From Anthropogastromicrobium aceti (GTDB lineage Bacteria; Bacillota; Clostridia; Lachnospirales; Lachnospiraceae), in NCBI RefSeq assembly GCF_025567095.1, contig NZ_JAOQJH010000048.1: a stretch of 14,361 nt of DNA. One strand, 5' to 3'. Below the pieces are notes generated by a model that saw nothing but the letters and a program-made list of their open reading frames with translations, had not been told where the DNA came from and ran no database searches. This document shows positions 8,360-14,361 of this stretch, piece by piece (position 1 is the first letter of the stretch; the number at the start of each line of letters is the position of its first letter). The position numbers and the translations under genes were made by a program.

Positions 8360-8385
8360 AAAAAAAAACACTCTATTGAGATGTG
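8360..8385 (-). terminator. Weak minus-strand terminator-like hairpin
   Basis: On the minus strand ACA-T-CTC-AATA-GAG-TGT forms a 6-bp stem with one bulge, followed at once by nine T. It would stop read-through from the right before the XRE promoter. The stem is short, so the call is tentative. Confidence 0.35.
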
Positions 8386-8419
8386 TGCTTTACAATAAAA
8401 CTTTAGAAATTTAGTCAAG

Positions 8420-8829
8420 GTAGTGCACTTTATAGTATGGCGATTGAATGACGTGGTTGGTCACATGACGCGCACCTATTCATTCAGTTATAGCACTTTA
8501 TTCGCACATCAATTATGGACTTTCAGATTGCACGTTATTATAAAGTGCAATCTAGGAATAATGTGCAATCTGAAATATAGTGCACTTTATTCCGAATCCA
8601 AAGCATTTACGCCATTCTTTTACATTTTTAAAAAGTGCAATTGAATTTTACTTTAAGTAAAAAATTTTTTTGGGGAAATTTGAAAAAGTGCACTTTATAA
8701 TGTAAAGTAAAATTCGTTTTTGAACTTTTCTTCAAAAAAATGCACTTTATTTTTTACATGTGAGCTTGAATATTTTCAGAGTAAAGTAAAATTCGATTTT
8801 TAAGCAAAACATCAAAAAATGCACTTTAT
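8420..8829. repeat. AT-rich gene-free stretch with dispersed TGCACTTTAT repeats
   Basis: The stretch between the XRE promoter and the zinc-ribbon remnant has no convincing gene. It holds six exact copies of TGCACTTTAT: plus strand at 8424, 8581, 8689, 8741 and 8820, and minus strand at 8540-8549. There are near copies at 8492 (AGCACTTTAT) and 8631 (AAAAGTGCA). The copy at 8689 sits in the palindrome AAAGTGCACTTT (8685-8696). A second motif, GTAAAGTAAAATTCG, occurs at 8702-8716 and 8781-8795 and, inverted and shortened, at 8643-8655. Copies at 8741 and 8820 follow the same run TCAAAAAA. Spacing is irregular (157, 108, 52, 79 bp), so this is not a CRISPR. Function unknown: iteron-like protein sites or a small miniature-element cluster. 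Confidence 0.75.
8521..8575. repeat. 13-bp perfect inverted repeat with a third internal arm
   Basis: TTTCAGATTGCAC (8521-8533) and GTGCAATCTGAAA (8563-8575) are exact reverse complements around 29 bases. A further GTGCAATCT at 8545-8553 can compete for the left arm, so two alternative hairpins are possible. No T-run follows, so it is not a simple terminator. Confidence 0.7.
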
Positions 8830-8872
8830 AAGAGCCACAACGGTTGCCATGTTGCAATCAGTGTGGCTCTTA
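8829..8872. terminator. 11-bp perfect hairpin after the zinc-ribbon remnant
   Basis: TAAGAGCCACA (8829-8839) pairs with TGTGGCTCTTA (8862-8872) around 22 bases that hold a small inner TTGC/GCAA stem. It starts 4 bases after the stop at 8877 on the minus strand. A T6 run follows only after about 10 bases, so it is a plausible but not ideal terminator. It may instead belong to the repeat cluster, whose last TGCACTTTAT ends on its first base. Confidence 0.5.
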
Positions 8873-8876
8873 GTGA

Positions 8877-9350
8877 TTAAAAGAAATGGCTAAGATTTCG
8901 ACGCCTTCCCTTGCAGTAAGGGCAAGGTTCTTGACCTCTCATACGATAATATAGTTTCTTTTTGAGAGACATGCTGTATTGATGATTTTTCGGACAATTC
9001 CACCAAATTATTTTGTTGTAACTGCTCAGAATGGAGTCAGGATATGCAAGCAGATAATTATTCGTCCCACTCTTCCATTTCTTCAGGATGGCGAACTTTA
9101 AATGAGTTGTATCCTGGGAGAATTTTTTTGTCGCAACAGTATGGACAAGACTTGTCATCCAACTCACGGTCACATATCCGATATTGATAGTCGCCATGGC
9201 AAATTGGGCATGTCCACAATGCTTTATGGCGCGAGGAACGCAAATATTCGGATGGTAAATCAGGGTTATCGCTTGACCATTCTTTAACTAACTCAGGAGT
9301 AAGATCAGCCAATGAATTAAAGCCCAGCAAAACTTTCTTACCACGACATT
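8877..9350 (-). pseudogene. Frameshifted zinc-ribbon (treble-clef, DUF4379-like) gene remnant
   Basis: Two zinc-ribbon units in different frames. Unit 1 (about 9345-9240 and on) reads GFNSLADLTPELVKEW, then CPIC...CPYC. It runs into a second unit, PGYNSF...EEMEEWDE, which stops at TAA 9060-9058. The rest of that second unit continues in the next frame, NNYLLAYPDS...WWNCPKNHQY...CPYCKGRR, ending at 8877. The usual family pattern is N-S-L-A...P-E-L..E-W...W.C...H.W...R..G..CPYC, so loss of about 2 bases (or gain of 1) near 9060 explains the break. Its 5' end is missing: at 9350 it runs straight into an out-of-frame RHS fragment. No start codon or promoter belongs to it. The role of these repeats is unknown; they often sit beside nuclease domains, none of which remains here. 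Confidence 0.7.
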
Positions 9351-9353
9351 TCT

Positions 9354-9649
9354 GACTGGGATACAAACTTGACATATCCCTCTCCGGCATCCTCCACCTT
9401 CCACTTCTGATCATCTGATCCGTTGAAGGTATACTGCTGGATATTGGAATAGGTCTTATCCCCCTCCTGAGTGTCGATATATTTTCCGGAACGCTGCTGG
9501 CGGATATAGTACACCCTTCCCACTGTAACTGCGGCTGAATTTTTATCTGCCTCAATGGACATAGTTGTCGGCTGTCCCTTTTTGTTGTACCAGAAATAGC
9601 TTCTCTGACCCTCGGCACTCTTTGCATACAGCGGCATTCTCTGCGCATT
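9354..9649 (-). pseudogene. RHS gene fragment (start of ricin-type domain), duplicate of 2566-2861
   Basis: Aligns without gaps to 2566-2861 in the intact RHS gene with 19 differences by my count, all in the left 162 bp; the right 134 bp (9516-9649) are identical. It encodes MPLYAKSAEGQRSYFWYN through EDAGEGYVKFVSQS in RHS frame, then stops within five codons of leaving the homology. Upstream the frame meets TAA before any start, and there is no ribosome binding site, so it is a relic. Both ends are sharp, matching the zinc-ribbon remnant on one side and the plus-strand promoter on the other. Confidence 0.85.
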
Positions 9650-9659
9650 ATAAATTTTC

Positions 9660-9688
9660 TTGACATGTATTTAGAATTTTATTATAAT
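9660..9688 (+). promoter_or_regulatory. Perfect consensus promoter of the YcxB-like gene
   Basis: TTGACA (9660-9665), exactly 17 bp, TATAAT (9683-9688): full match to the housekeeping consensus. Predicted start near 9695, leaving a leader of about 43 bases. The -35 lies only 11 bp from the end of the RHS fragment. Confidence 0.9.
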
Positions 9689-9737
9689 TAATATCAGTAA
9701 GAGTTCTGCCACAACAAGACAAGGAGATATTTTTCTA

Positions 9738-10304
9738 ATGGAAGAGTTTTTAATTTCGACTACACTTACGTCCGATTTAATAAAACGTTATACGGATTCA
9801 ATTTGGAAAATTGTTTCAAAAAAGTTTAAACGAGTTAAAATTTTTAGAATTTATGTTAGTATTTTAATACTTTTAAGTTGGTTAGTTTTGGGATATGATT
9901 TCTATTGCTATACCGTGTATGCTAAAACGCATTCTAGCCTTTTTTCAATAGTTCTCCTCGCAATTATTACGATTGTAGCTGTAGTGTACCTTATAAATTA
10001 CAAGTATATTGCATTGAGAAAACCCCTGAAAATATTAAAGAAGAATATCGGGTGTCAGATAGAATACTTTTTTAAAGCTGATTATATCGTTCATAAATCT
10101 TTAACAACAGGATTGGAAAAAGAGCTTAATATCGATGAAATTACCAATATCGTTATTGAAAATGACATGTTTTTTTTCCTCACTGGTGATAAAAAGGATC
10201 TGGCATGTCCTGTACTTATTGATATGAAACAACTAACTCAAGAAGAACTAGAGCAAGTTCAATATTATATTGGTTTATACCTATATGATTTAATATATTC
10301 TTAA
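9738..10304 (+). CDS. YcxB-like two-helix membrane protein, possible immunity protein
   Basis: 188 residues. AAGGAGAT (9721-9728) precedes the ATG. A basic N-terminal cytoplasmic stretch (K/R-rich 21-37) is followed by two membrane helices (about 38-60 and 68-88). The C-terminal cytosolic domain (about 105-178) has the YcxB-like pattern: F-x-A-D-Y-I-V-H-K, then an E-I-T-N-I-V segment, FFFLTG and a final Q/E-rich helix. The molecular role of the family is unknown. The gene is much richer in A+T than its neighbours, has its own perfect promoter, is the only plus-strand gene here, and sits convergent to the end of a putative effector gene. That setting would suit an immunity protein protecting the membrane, but this is inference from position alone. 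Confidence 0.8.
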   Translation: MEEFLISTTLTSDLIKRYTDSIWKIVSKKFKRVKIFRIYVSILILLSWLVLGYDFYCYTVYAKTHSSLFSIVLLAIITIVAVVYLINYKYIALRKPLKILKKNIGCQIEYFFKADYIVHKSLTTGLEKELNIDEITNIVIENDMFFFLTGDKKDLACPVLIDMKQLTQEELEQVQYYIGLYLYDLIYS

Positions 10305-10352
10305 AAGCCGTGGGATGCAAGCTAAGATAGCGTACTGCATCCCATGGCTTTT
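10303..10352. terminator. Bidirectional terminator between convergent genes
   Basis: AAAAGCCGTGGGATGCA (10303-10319) and TGCATCCCATGGCTTTT (10336-10352) make a 17-bp stem with one G.U pair on the plus strand and a 16-base loop. A/T runs at both ends serve both strands. It overlaps the stop codon of the YcxB-like gene and lies 36 bp past the stop of the minus-strand effector gene. Confidence 0.92.
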
Positions 10353-10387
10353 ACATAGATTCAATTATGTTTATAAATCACCAAACA

Positions 10388-13300
10388 TTATACTGCTACT
10401 ACCAATGCCGCTAACATTGCAAGTGCTCCTTCTGGCAGAAAAACCGCAATACCTACTATACCAAGTGCAAAAATTAAACTTGTTGTCAAAATGCTGCTTA
10501 GCATACTAACACCATCTTGCTCTGCAAGCGACCATGTTGACATTTCTGGAACCTTTACCAATTCCCCATAAAGCGCTAACTCATTCTGATTCAGCTGCCC
10601 TTCATTTTTGAAGATATACTTAATAGAAATATTTCCACTACATTTATCACCAATTGGAATTGAAATTGAAAATTCGATTTCAATTTTTGTAGGACTTACC
10701 GTATATTTCGTTTCTATATTACCATATCCTACTGCAATCGCTAATTGATTGATATCCAACGTGTCACTAATACCCCAATCTGACAGTTTTGCGTAAAAAT
10801 CTCCCCACGCAATTTTGACATTATCCATTTTAAGTTTGTTATCTTCAAAAGTAAATGTAAACGAACCATCTGAATTTGTATCAAAGCTTGCACTCTCAGA
10901 TACTGTTATATCTATATATGGGGTTAGTGGATATGTAACTGAAATCTCCCCTAATGAAGAACTGAAATTTAATTGTTTCCTAAGTTCTTCTGGAAAACGA
11001 AACTGATCATAAATATTTTCAAATACGTTTGATATCATATAGTAATAATATGTCTTTTCGTCAACATGATATCCACATTCACGGCATTCAAATACGCCAT
11101 AATCTTTATGTTCAAAAGAGTGCTTTGATAAATCTCGATAGTTAGCACCACCACACCATTCTTCATTTGGAAAAACATTAATGTTCTGTTCTTCAATATA
11201 TCCAGTAATAGAATCATACGTGCAATTAAGCCATCGACTTCCATCCGCTAGGACAACTAATTGTGTAATAGATACATACGTTCCAATTGGCATTTGTCTT
11301 TTTGCCTCAGCAGTCGCATTAGTAGCTTCTTTTAAAGAGGTAGTGCAAATAACTACACCATTTTTCTTGTACGGAATTATTGTTGCTTTTACCACAGGTT
11401 CAGTTGGTGAATCTGGTGGGTCAATTACATTACTCATATGAATTACCAAATCTGAACGAACATATCCGTTGACATTACCATATTTTACCTGATACCATAC
11501 ATAGCCATCTGTTCCATTGGTTGTGCCAATAACTTCAACACCATCTCCATTTTTTAATGCCTTTACAATTGAAGCTCCTGTTCCTGCACCTGAGCGAATA
11601 TTAACAGTTCCCGTTGTACTTTTAACGATACCTGCCCAACTTGCATATCCAGTGTTGTTTTCTTTGATTACGCCATGCGAAACCAAGTCAGAACGAATAT
11701 ATCCATAATAAAGGCCCATAATTCTTACATAAAACCATAGATAGCCATCTGTTCCAGACACCTGTCCAATAACATCAAAACAGTCTCCGTTTTTCAACTG
11801 TGGATAGCCACTGATTATTGATGATGCTGTAGATGCCTGTGATCTCACATTAACAGTTCCAGTTGTACTTCGCGCACAACCAAGCCACGATGAATAGGCG
11901 ACCGTATTTACAGGAATAACAAGTTTTCCTTTAACGTAGCCTTTGTAAGTACCATTTACTGTCACTTTATACCATACATCGCCATCGTTTCCACAAACCT
12001 GTCCTGTTACCTTCATCTGCGTTCCATTTTTTACGTTAGGGCATCCTGAAATCAAACTATATTCAGTACCTGCACCTGATCGAATATTCAATGTCCCTGT
12101 TGTAGTATTTGCTTTTCCCCACCAATTTGGATAATCCGTTGTTGTTATCACCAAATCACAACGACAATAACCAACATACTTATTTTCTACGCTTAAATGA
12201 TACCAAGTATATCCATCTGCACCTGTTGTTTCCCCGAATACGTGTACATTGGTTCCATTCGCATATGGACTTCCAGTTACTTTCGCAGCGCTACTAGATG
12301 CCGCTGTTCGTAAATTTGCTGAACCAGTTGAAGTTTTGATTACGCCTTCCCATTCAACATAATAATCCTTAACATGTGGAGTAATTAGATCTGATCTACA
12401 GTAACCAGCATGCCTTCCGCCAACAGAAACTGCGTACCAAACCATTCCATCATTTCCTCTTGTTTCACTTGTTACAGTTACGGTATTCCCATTGCTCAAA
12501 GCTGATAAAACTCCTGACAATGCGCTGTTTACAGTTGGAGCTGTTCGAATATTAACTGTTCCTGTACTGCTTTTTGCTTCTCCAATCCAAGCTGTATAAC
12601 TAACCATAATTTGACGTGATACTAAATCACTTCTTACATACCCATAATACTGTCCCAAAATTCTCACATAATACCATAATCGATTATCCGAATTTCCGAG
12701 AACCTCGCCAAGTACCTCAAAAGTTCCTCCGTTTGACACAGATGGAACATTACTATTCTGATCATATGTTGTGGACGGACCAGTTCGAATATTTACAATT
12801 CCTGTCGTACTGTTTGCACTTCCAACCCACTGATTATATTGCTTTTCATAGCTAGCTGCATTTAAAGTTCCAATATAATAAGAATATACATAACCATAGC
12901 TACCAAATGCAGATTTTATTCGATAATAATCCTTATCTACACCTACTACAGTTACTTGAGTTCCATTATTTAACATTCCGAAACCAAATGCCGCCTGCTT
13001 ATTCGATGGTGAAATCTGTGGAACTACACTAGGAGCATTAACAATCTTTCCTGTCCATTTGTTTTCATACGAAGAGTCCACATTGACTACTGCAGTATCA
13101 TTTGGATTTTCAGTATATTCAATTCCAGGTAAAAAAAGACAATACGTAAAATCTCTAGATCCAATTGGATTTGTTTCCACATCTACCAATTCGCTTCTTG
13201 CTTCAATTACAACCTGATTTCCAACATAAATTCCAACATGCCCAGGTTTCCATAAAATTGCTCCTAATGGAATAAATTTTCCATCAGCAATAACTTTTCC

Positions 13301-13588
13301 ATTTTCTTTTACCAATGGATATTTTTTCTCAGCAATATCAAATAATGCGTAAGATCCATACTGAGAATATCCTGAACAAATGCACACAAAACCAGAACAA
13401 TCTGCACAATAAGAACCTGCCTTTGCACGAGCTGCAGCCTTTTTTTGTGCGTCACTAAAATATGCTGGACTCTGTGCGATTAAATCTTCAATATGAGCAC
13501 TGCTACATAATTCTCCTTTTGCGCCATAAATATATTTATATGCATTTGCATATTTTCTTGCTGCTAAAGCAGCTTCTGTTCCTGTCAT
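10388..13588 (-). CDS. Large NlpC/P60 - 8x SH3b protein with C-terminal hydrophobic domain (right-cassette cargo)
   Basis: 1066 residues; ATG at 13588 with GGAGG 7 bases upstream. Residues 1-160 form an NlpC/P60 cysteine-peptidase domain: catalytic Cys64 in DCSGFV and His117 in PGHVGIYVG. Then come eight SH3b wall-binding repeats (about 180-240, 250-325, 330-405, 410-480, 485-560, 565-637, 647-718, 730-803). The middle six carry TGxxNxRxxxS/T and YGYVRSDL-type motifs. Residues 805-840 hold a zinc-binding-like motif (C812, H823, C835-x2-C838). A beta-rich region (875-1000) follows, and the end is two hydrophobic segments (about 1029-1051 and 1052-1066) split by LPEG. No signal peptide. Cargo of the right hydrolase-holin cassette, 90 bp after the holin stop. 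The family suggests peptidoglycan cleavage; the C-terminus could insert in membranes (inference). I do not recognise the last ~260 residues. Confidence 0.9.
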   Translation of the reverse strand: MTGTEAALAARKYANAYKYIYGAKGELCSSAHIEDLIAQSPAYFSDAQKKAAARAKAGSYCADCSGFVCICSGYSQYGSYALFDIAEKKYPLVKENGKVIADGKFIPLGAILWKPGHVGIYVGNQVVIEARSELVDVETNPIGSRDFTYCLFLPGIEYTENPNDTAVVNVDSSYENKWTGKIVNAPSVVPQISPSNKQAAFGFGMLNNGTQVTVVGVDKDYYRIKSAFGSYGYVYSYYIGTLNAASYEKQYNQWVGSANSTTGIVNIRTGPSTTYDQNSNVPSVSNGGTFEVLGEVLGNSDNRLWYYVRILGQYYGYVRSDLVSRQIMVSYTAWIGEAKSSTGTVNIRTAPTVNSALSGVLSALSNGNTVTVTSETRGNDGMVWYAVSVGGRHAGYCRSDLITPHVKDYYVEWEGVIKTSTGSANLRTAASSSAAKVTGSPYANGTNVHVFGETTGADGYTWYHLSVENKYVGYCRCDLVITTTDYPNWWGKANTTTGTLNIRSGAGTEYSLISGCPNVKNGTQMKVTGQVCGNDGDVWYKVTVNGTYKGYVKGKLVIPVNTVAYSSWLGCARSTTGTVNVRSQASTASSIISGYPQLKNGDCFDVIGQVSGTDGYLWFYVRIMGLYYGYIRSDLVSHGVIKENNTGYASWAGIVKSTTGTVNIRSGAGTGASIVKALKNGDGVEVIGTTNGTDGYVWYQVKYGNVNGYVRSDLVIHMSNVIDPPDSPTEPVVKATIIPYKKNGVVICTTSLKEATNATAEAKRQMPIGTYVSITQLVVLADGSRWLNCTYDSITGYIEEQNINVFPNEEWCGGANYRDLSKHSFEHKDYGVFECRECGYHVDEKTYYYYMISNVFENIYDQFRFPEELRKQLNFSSSLGEISVTYPLTPYIDITVSESASFDTNSDGSFTFTFEDNKLKMDNVKIAWGDFYAKLSDWGISDTLDINQLAIAVGYGNIETKYTVSPTKIEIEFSISIPIGDKCSGNISIKYIFKNEGQLNQNELALYGELVKVPEMSTWSLAEQDGVSMLSSILTTSLIFALGIVGIAVFLPEGALAMLAALVVAV

Positions 13589-13678
13589 ACTTATTCCTCC
13601 ATTTTTTCAATTTTTCCATATTTGTTAGTTTTTTCCTCATTCACTTATAAGGCTTTATTGTTTCTTAGTTTGATTCTG

Positions 13679-14071
13679 CTATATTTCATTTTCTTCGGAA
13701 TCTTTCGGTGTCTTTTGTACCTGTTTTGCTTTTTGCTCTTCACTCTTTTGTCTTAGCAGATCAATCGCACCACTCAATACCTTTGGCACCGGCACACCCA
13801 TCAACCCAAGATTTTCTGTGATGGATAACAACTCATTCACAAGATATGCTGCCATTACCGCATTGCAGATAAAATTGGTTCCGGCAATAAGATCCAGCCG
13901 ATATGACACTAATACAATGAGTAGTGAAATCCCCTTTCGACAAAGTCCTTTCCATCCACTTCTGCTTTCCAGCCCTCCTTCGGCTGACTTTTTACTCTTG
14001 TGAAAAATTCCTGCTGCCATCATCCCCGTCAGGTAGTCCAGTGCCATGCATAAAATCAATGTCTCTAGCAT
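13679..14071 (-). CDS. Holin, toxin-secretion/phage-lysis family (right cassette)
   Basis: 130 residues; nearly identical to the left-cassette holin up to about residue 113 (same DYLTG motif and three hydrophobic segments), then a different, shorter tail ending QKTPKDSEENEI. ATG at 14071 with AGTAGGTG as ribosome binding site, 7 bp after the hydrolase stop. Unlike the left copy it does not overlap its cargo: 90 AT-rich bases separate it from the NlpC/P60 gene, which has its own strong ribosome site. Predicted to release the hydrolase and the cargo. Confidence 0.88.
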   Translation of the reverse strand: MLETLILCMALDYLTGMMAAGIFHKSKKSAEGGLESRSGWKGLCRKGISLLIVLVSYRLDLIAGTNFICNAVMAAYLVNELLSITENLGLMGVPVPKVLSGAIDLLRQKSEEQKAKQVQKTPKDSEENEI

Positions 14072-14361
14072 CCTGCACCTACTTTCTCTTTAACAGGTCA
14101 GCTCTCACATATCCAGCATAGGCTCCTGCAATCGAAATCAGATTCCAAACGGCTCCATCACTCCCCTTTTGGTTGCCAAGTACTTCTACAAGATTTCCAT
14201 TGTTCAGTCGAGGATAGTTTTTTAAAAATTCACTGTCTTTTCCTGCCTCCTCGTAAACAAATGTCCATCCATCTGGATCATTCACTTCTGCCACATAGCG
14301 GGCAAATGGCTGTGTTTTCTGATCATCTGGAATTGCCACGCCCCAAAAGGTATGGTTTTTG
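13729..14361. repeat. Right copy of the duplicated hydrolase-holin segment
   Basis: Direct-orientation partner of 6721-7353. The two copies could recombine and delete or swap the 7 kb between them, which includes the XRE gene, the YcxB-like gene and one cargo gene. Confidence 0.95.
14079..14361 (-). CDS. SleB-like hydrolase with SH3b, C-terminal part only (5' end off window)
   Basis: 93 codons and stop TAG (14081-14079), open to the right edge. The frame begins KNHTFWGVAIPDD and continues through the SH3b domain to GYVRADLLKRK. It matches the last 93 residues of the left-cassette hydrolase with a handful of changes. The GTG at 14339 is internal, not a start. The catalytic half and the promoter of this cassette lie beyond the window. 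Confidence 0.85.
   Translation of the reverse strand, partial: KNHTFWGVAIPDDQKTQPFARYVAEVNDPDGWTFVYEEAGKDSEFLKNYPRLNNGNLVEVLGNQKGSDGAVWNLISIAGAYAGYVRADLLKRK

Noticed and set aside
8423..8644. Small plus-strand ORF of 73 codons
   Set aside because: It lies in the repeat cluster, has no ribosome site, and its sequence is made of the repeats.
8420..8829. CRISPR array
   Set aside because: Repeats are 10-15 bp, in both orientations, with irregular gaps and no cas genes nearby.
9058..9666. A 202-codon open frame as one gene
   Set aside because: Its first half is an out-of-frame reading of the RHS fragment, and only the zinc-ribbon half resembles a protein family.

Overview
The window looks like chromosomal DNA from a gut-type Clostridia/Lachnospiraceae bacterium. 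This is inferred from the low-to-moderate GC, strong AGGAGG-type ribosome binding sites, and the families seen: a clostridial giant RHS/YD-repeat protein with DNRLRE and ricin-type modules, a TcdE-like holin, a SleB-like hydrolase with SH3b, and a YcxB-like protein. No rRNA, tRNA, transposase or CRISPR array was seen. All but one of the genes lie on the minus strand.

The main layout is two parallel cassettes read right to left. Each carries a signal-less peptidoglycan hydrolase (SleB-like plus SH3b), then a small holin of the toxin-secretion/phage-lysis type, then a very large cargo protein without a signal peptide. In the left cassette (about 7800 to 1) the cargo is a >2200-residue RHS/YD-repeat protein whose start codon overlaps the holin stop (TAATG) and whose variable C-terminus lies off the left edge. 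In the right cassette (14361 to 10388, hydrolase cut by the right edge) the cargo is a 1066-residue NlpC/P60 - 8x SH3b - C-terminal hydrophobic protein. Over 6721-7353 versus 13729-14361 the hydrolase-holin parts align without gaps with about 22 differences in 633 bp by my count. They diverge abruptly near the end of the holin gene, where the cargo begins. I read this as one reusable holin/endolysin export module fitted with two cargos; the export role is inferred.

Between the cassettes (7800-10388) is a control and debris region. It contains the putative left-cassette promoter with 22-bp direct repeats upstream and a tiny ORF behind a perfect Shine-Dalgarno. A bidirectional terminator follows, then a 75-residue XRE regulator with a strong promoter carrying three GAAC-N4-GTTC-like operators. 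Next is a roughly 450-bp AT-rich gene-free stretch full of TGCACTTTAT repeats and hairpins, then a frameshifted zinc-ribbon gene remnant joined to a 296-bp fragment of an RHS gene. Last is a plus-strand, AT-rich gene for a two-helix YcxB-like membrane protein with a perfect TTGACA-17-TATAAT promoter. It converges on the right cassette and shares a strong bidirectional terminator with it. The YcxB-like protein could be an immunity protein, but nothing in the sequence proves that.

Together the region resembles an accessory polymorphic-effector locus: two cargo proteins, a duplicated lysis/export pair, a local repressor, an orphan immunity candidate, and remnants of earlier effector or accessory genes.
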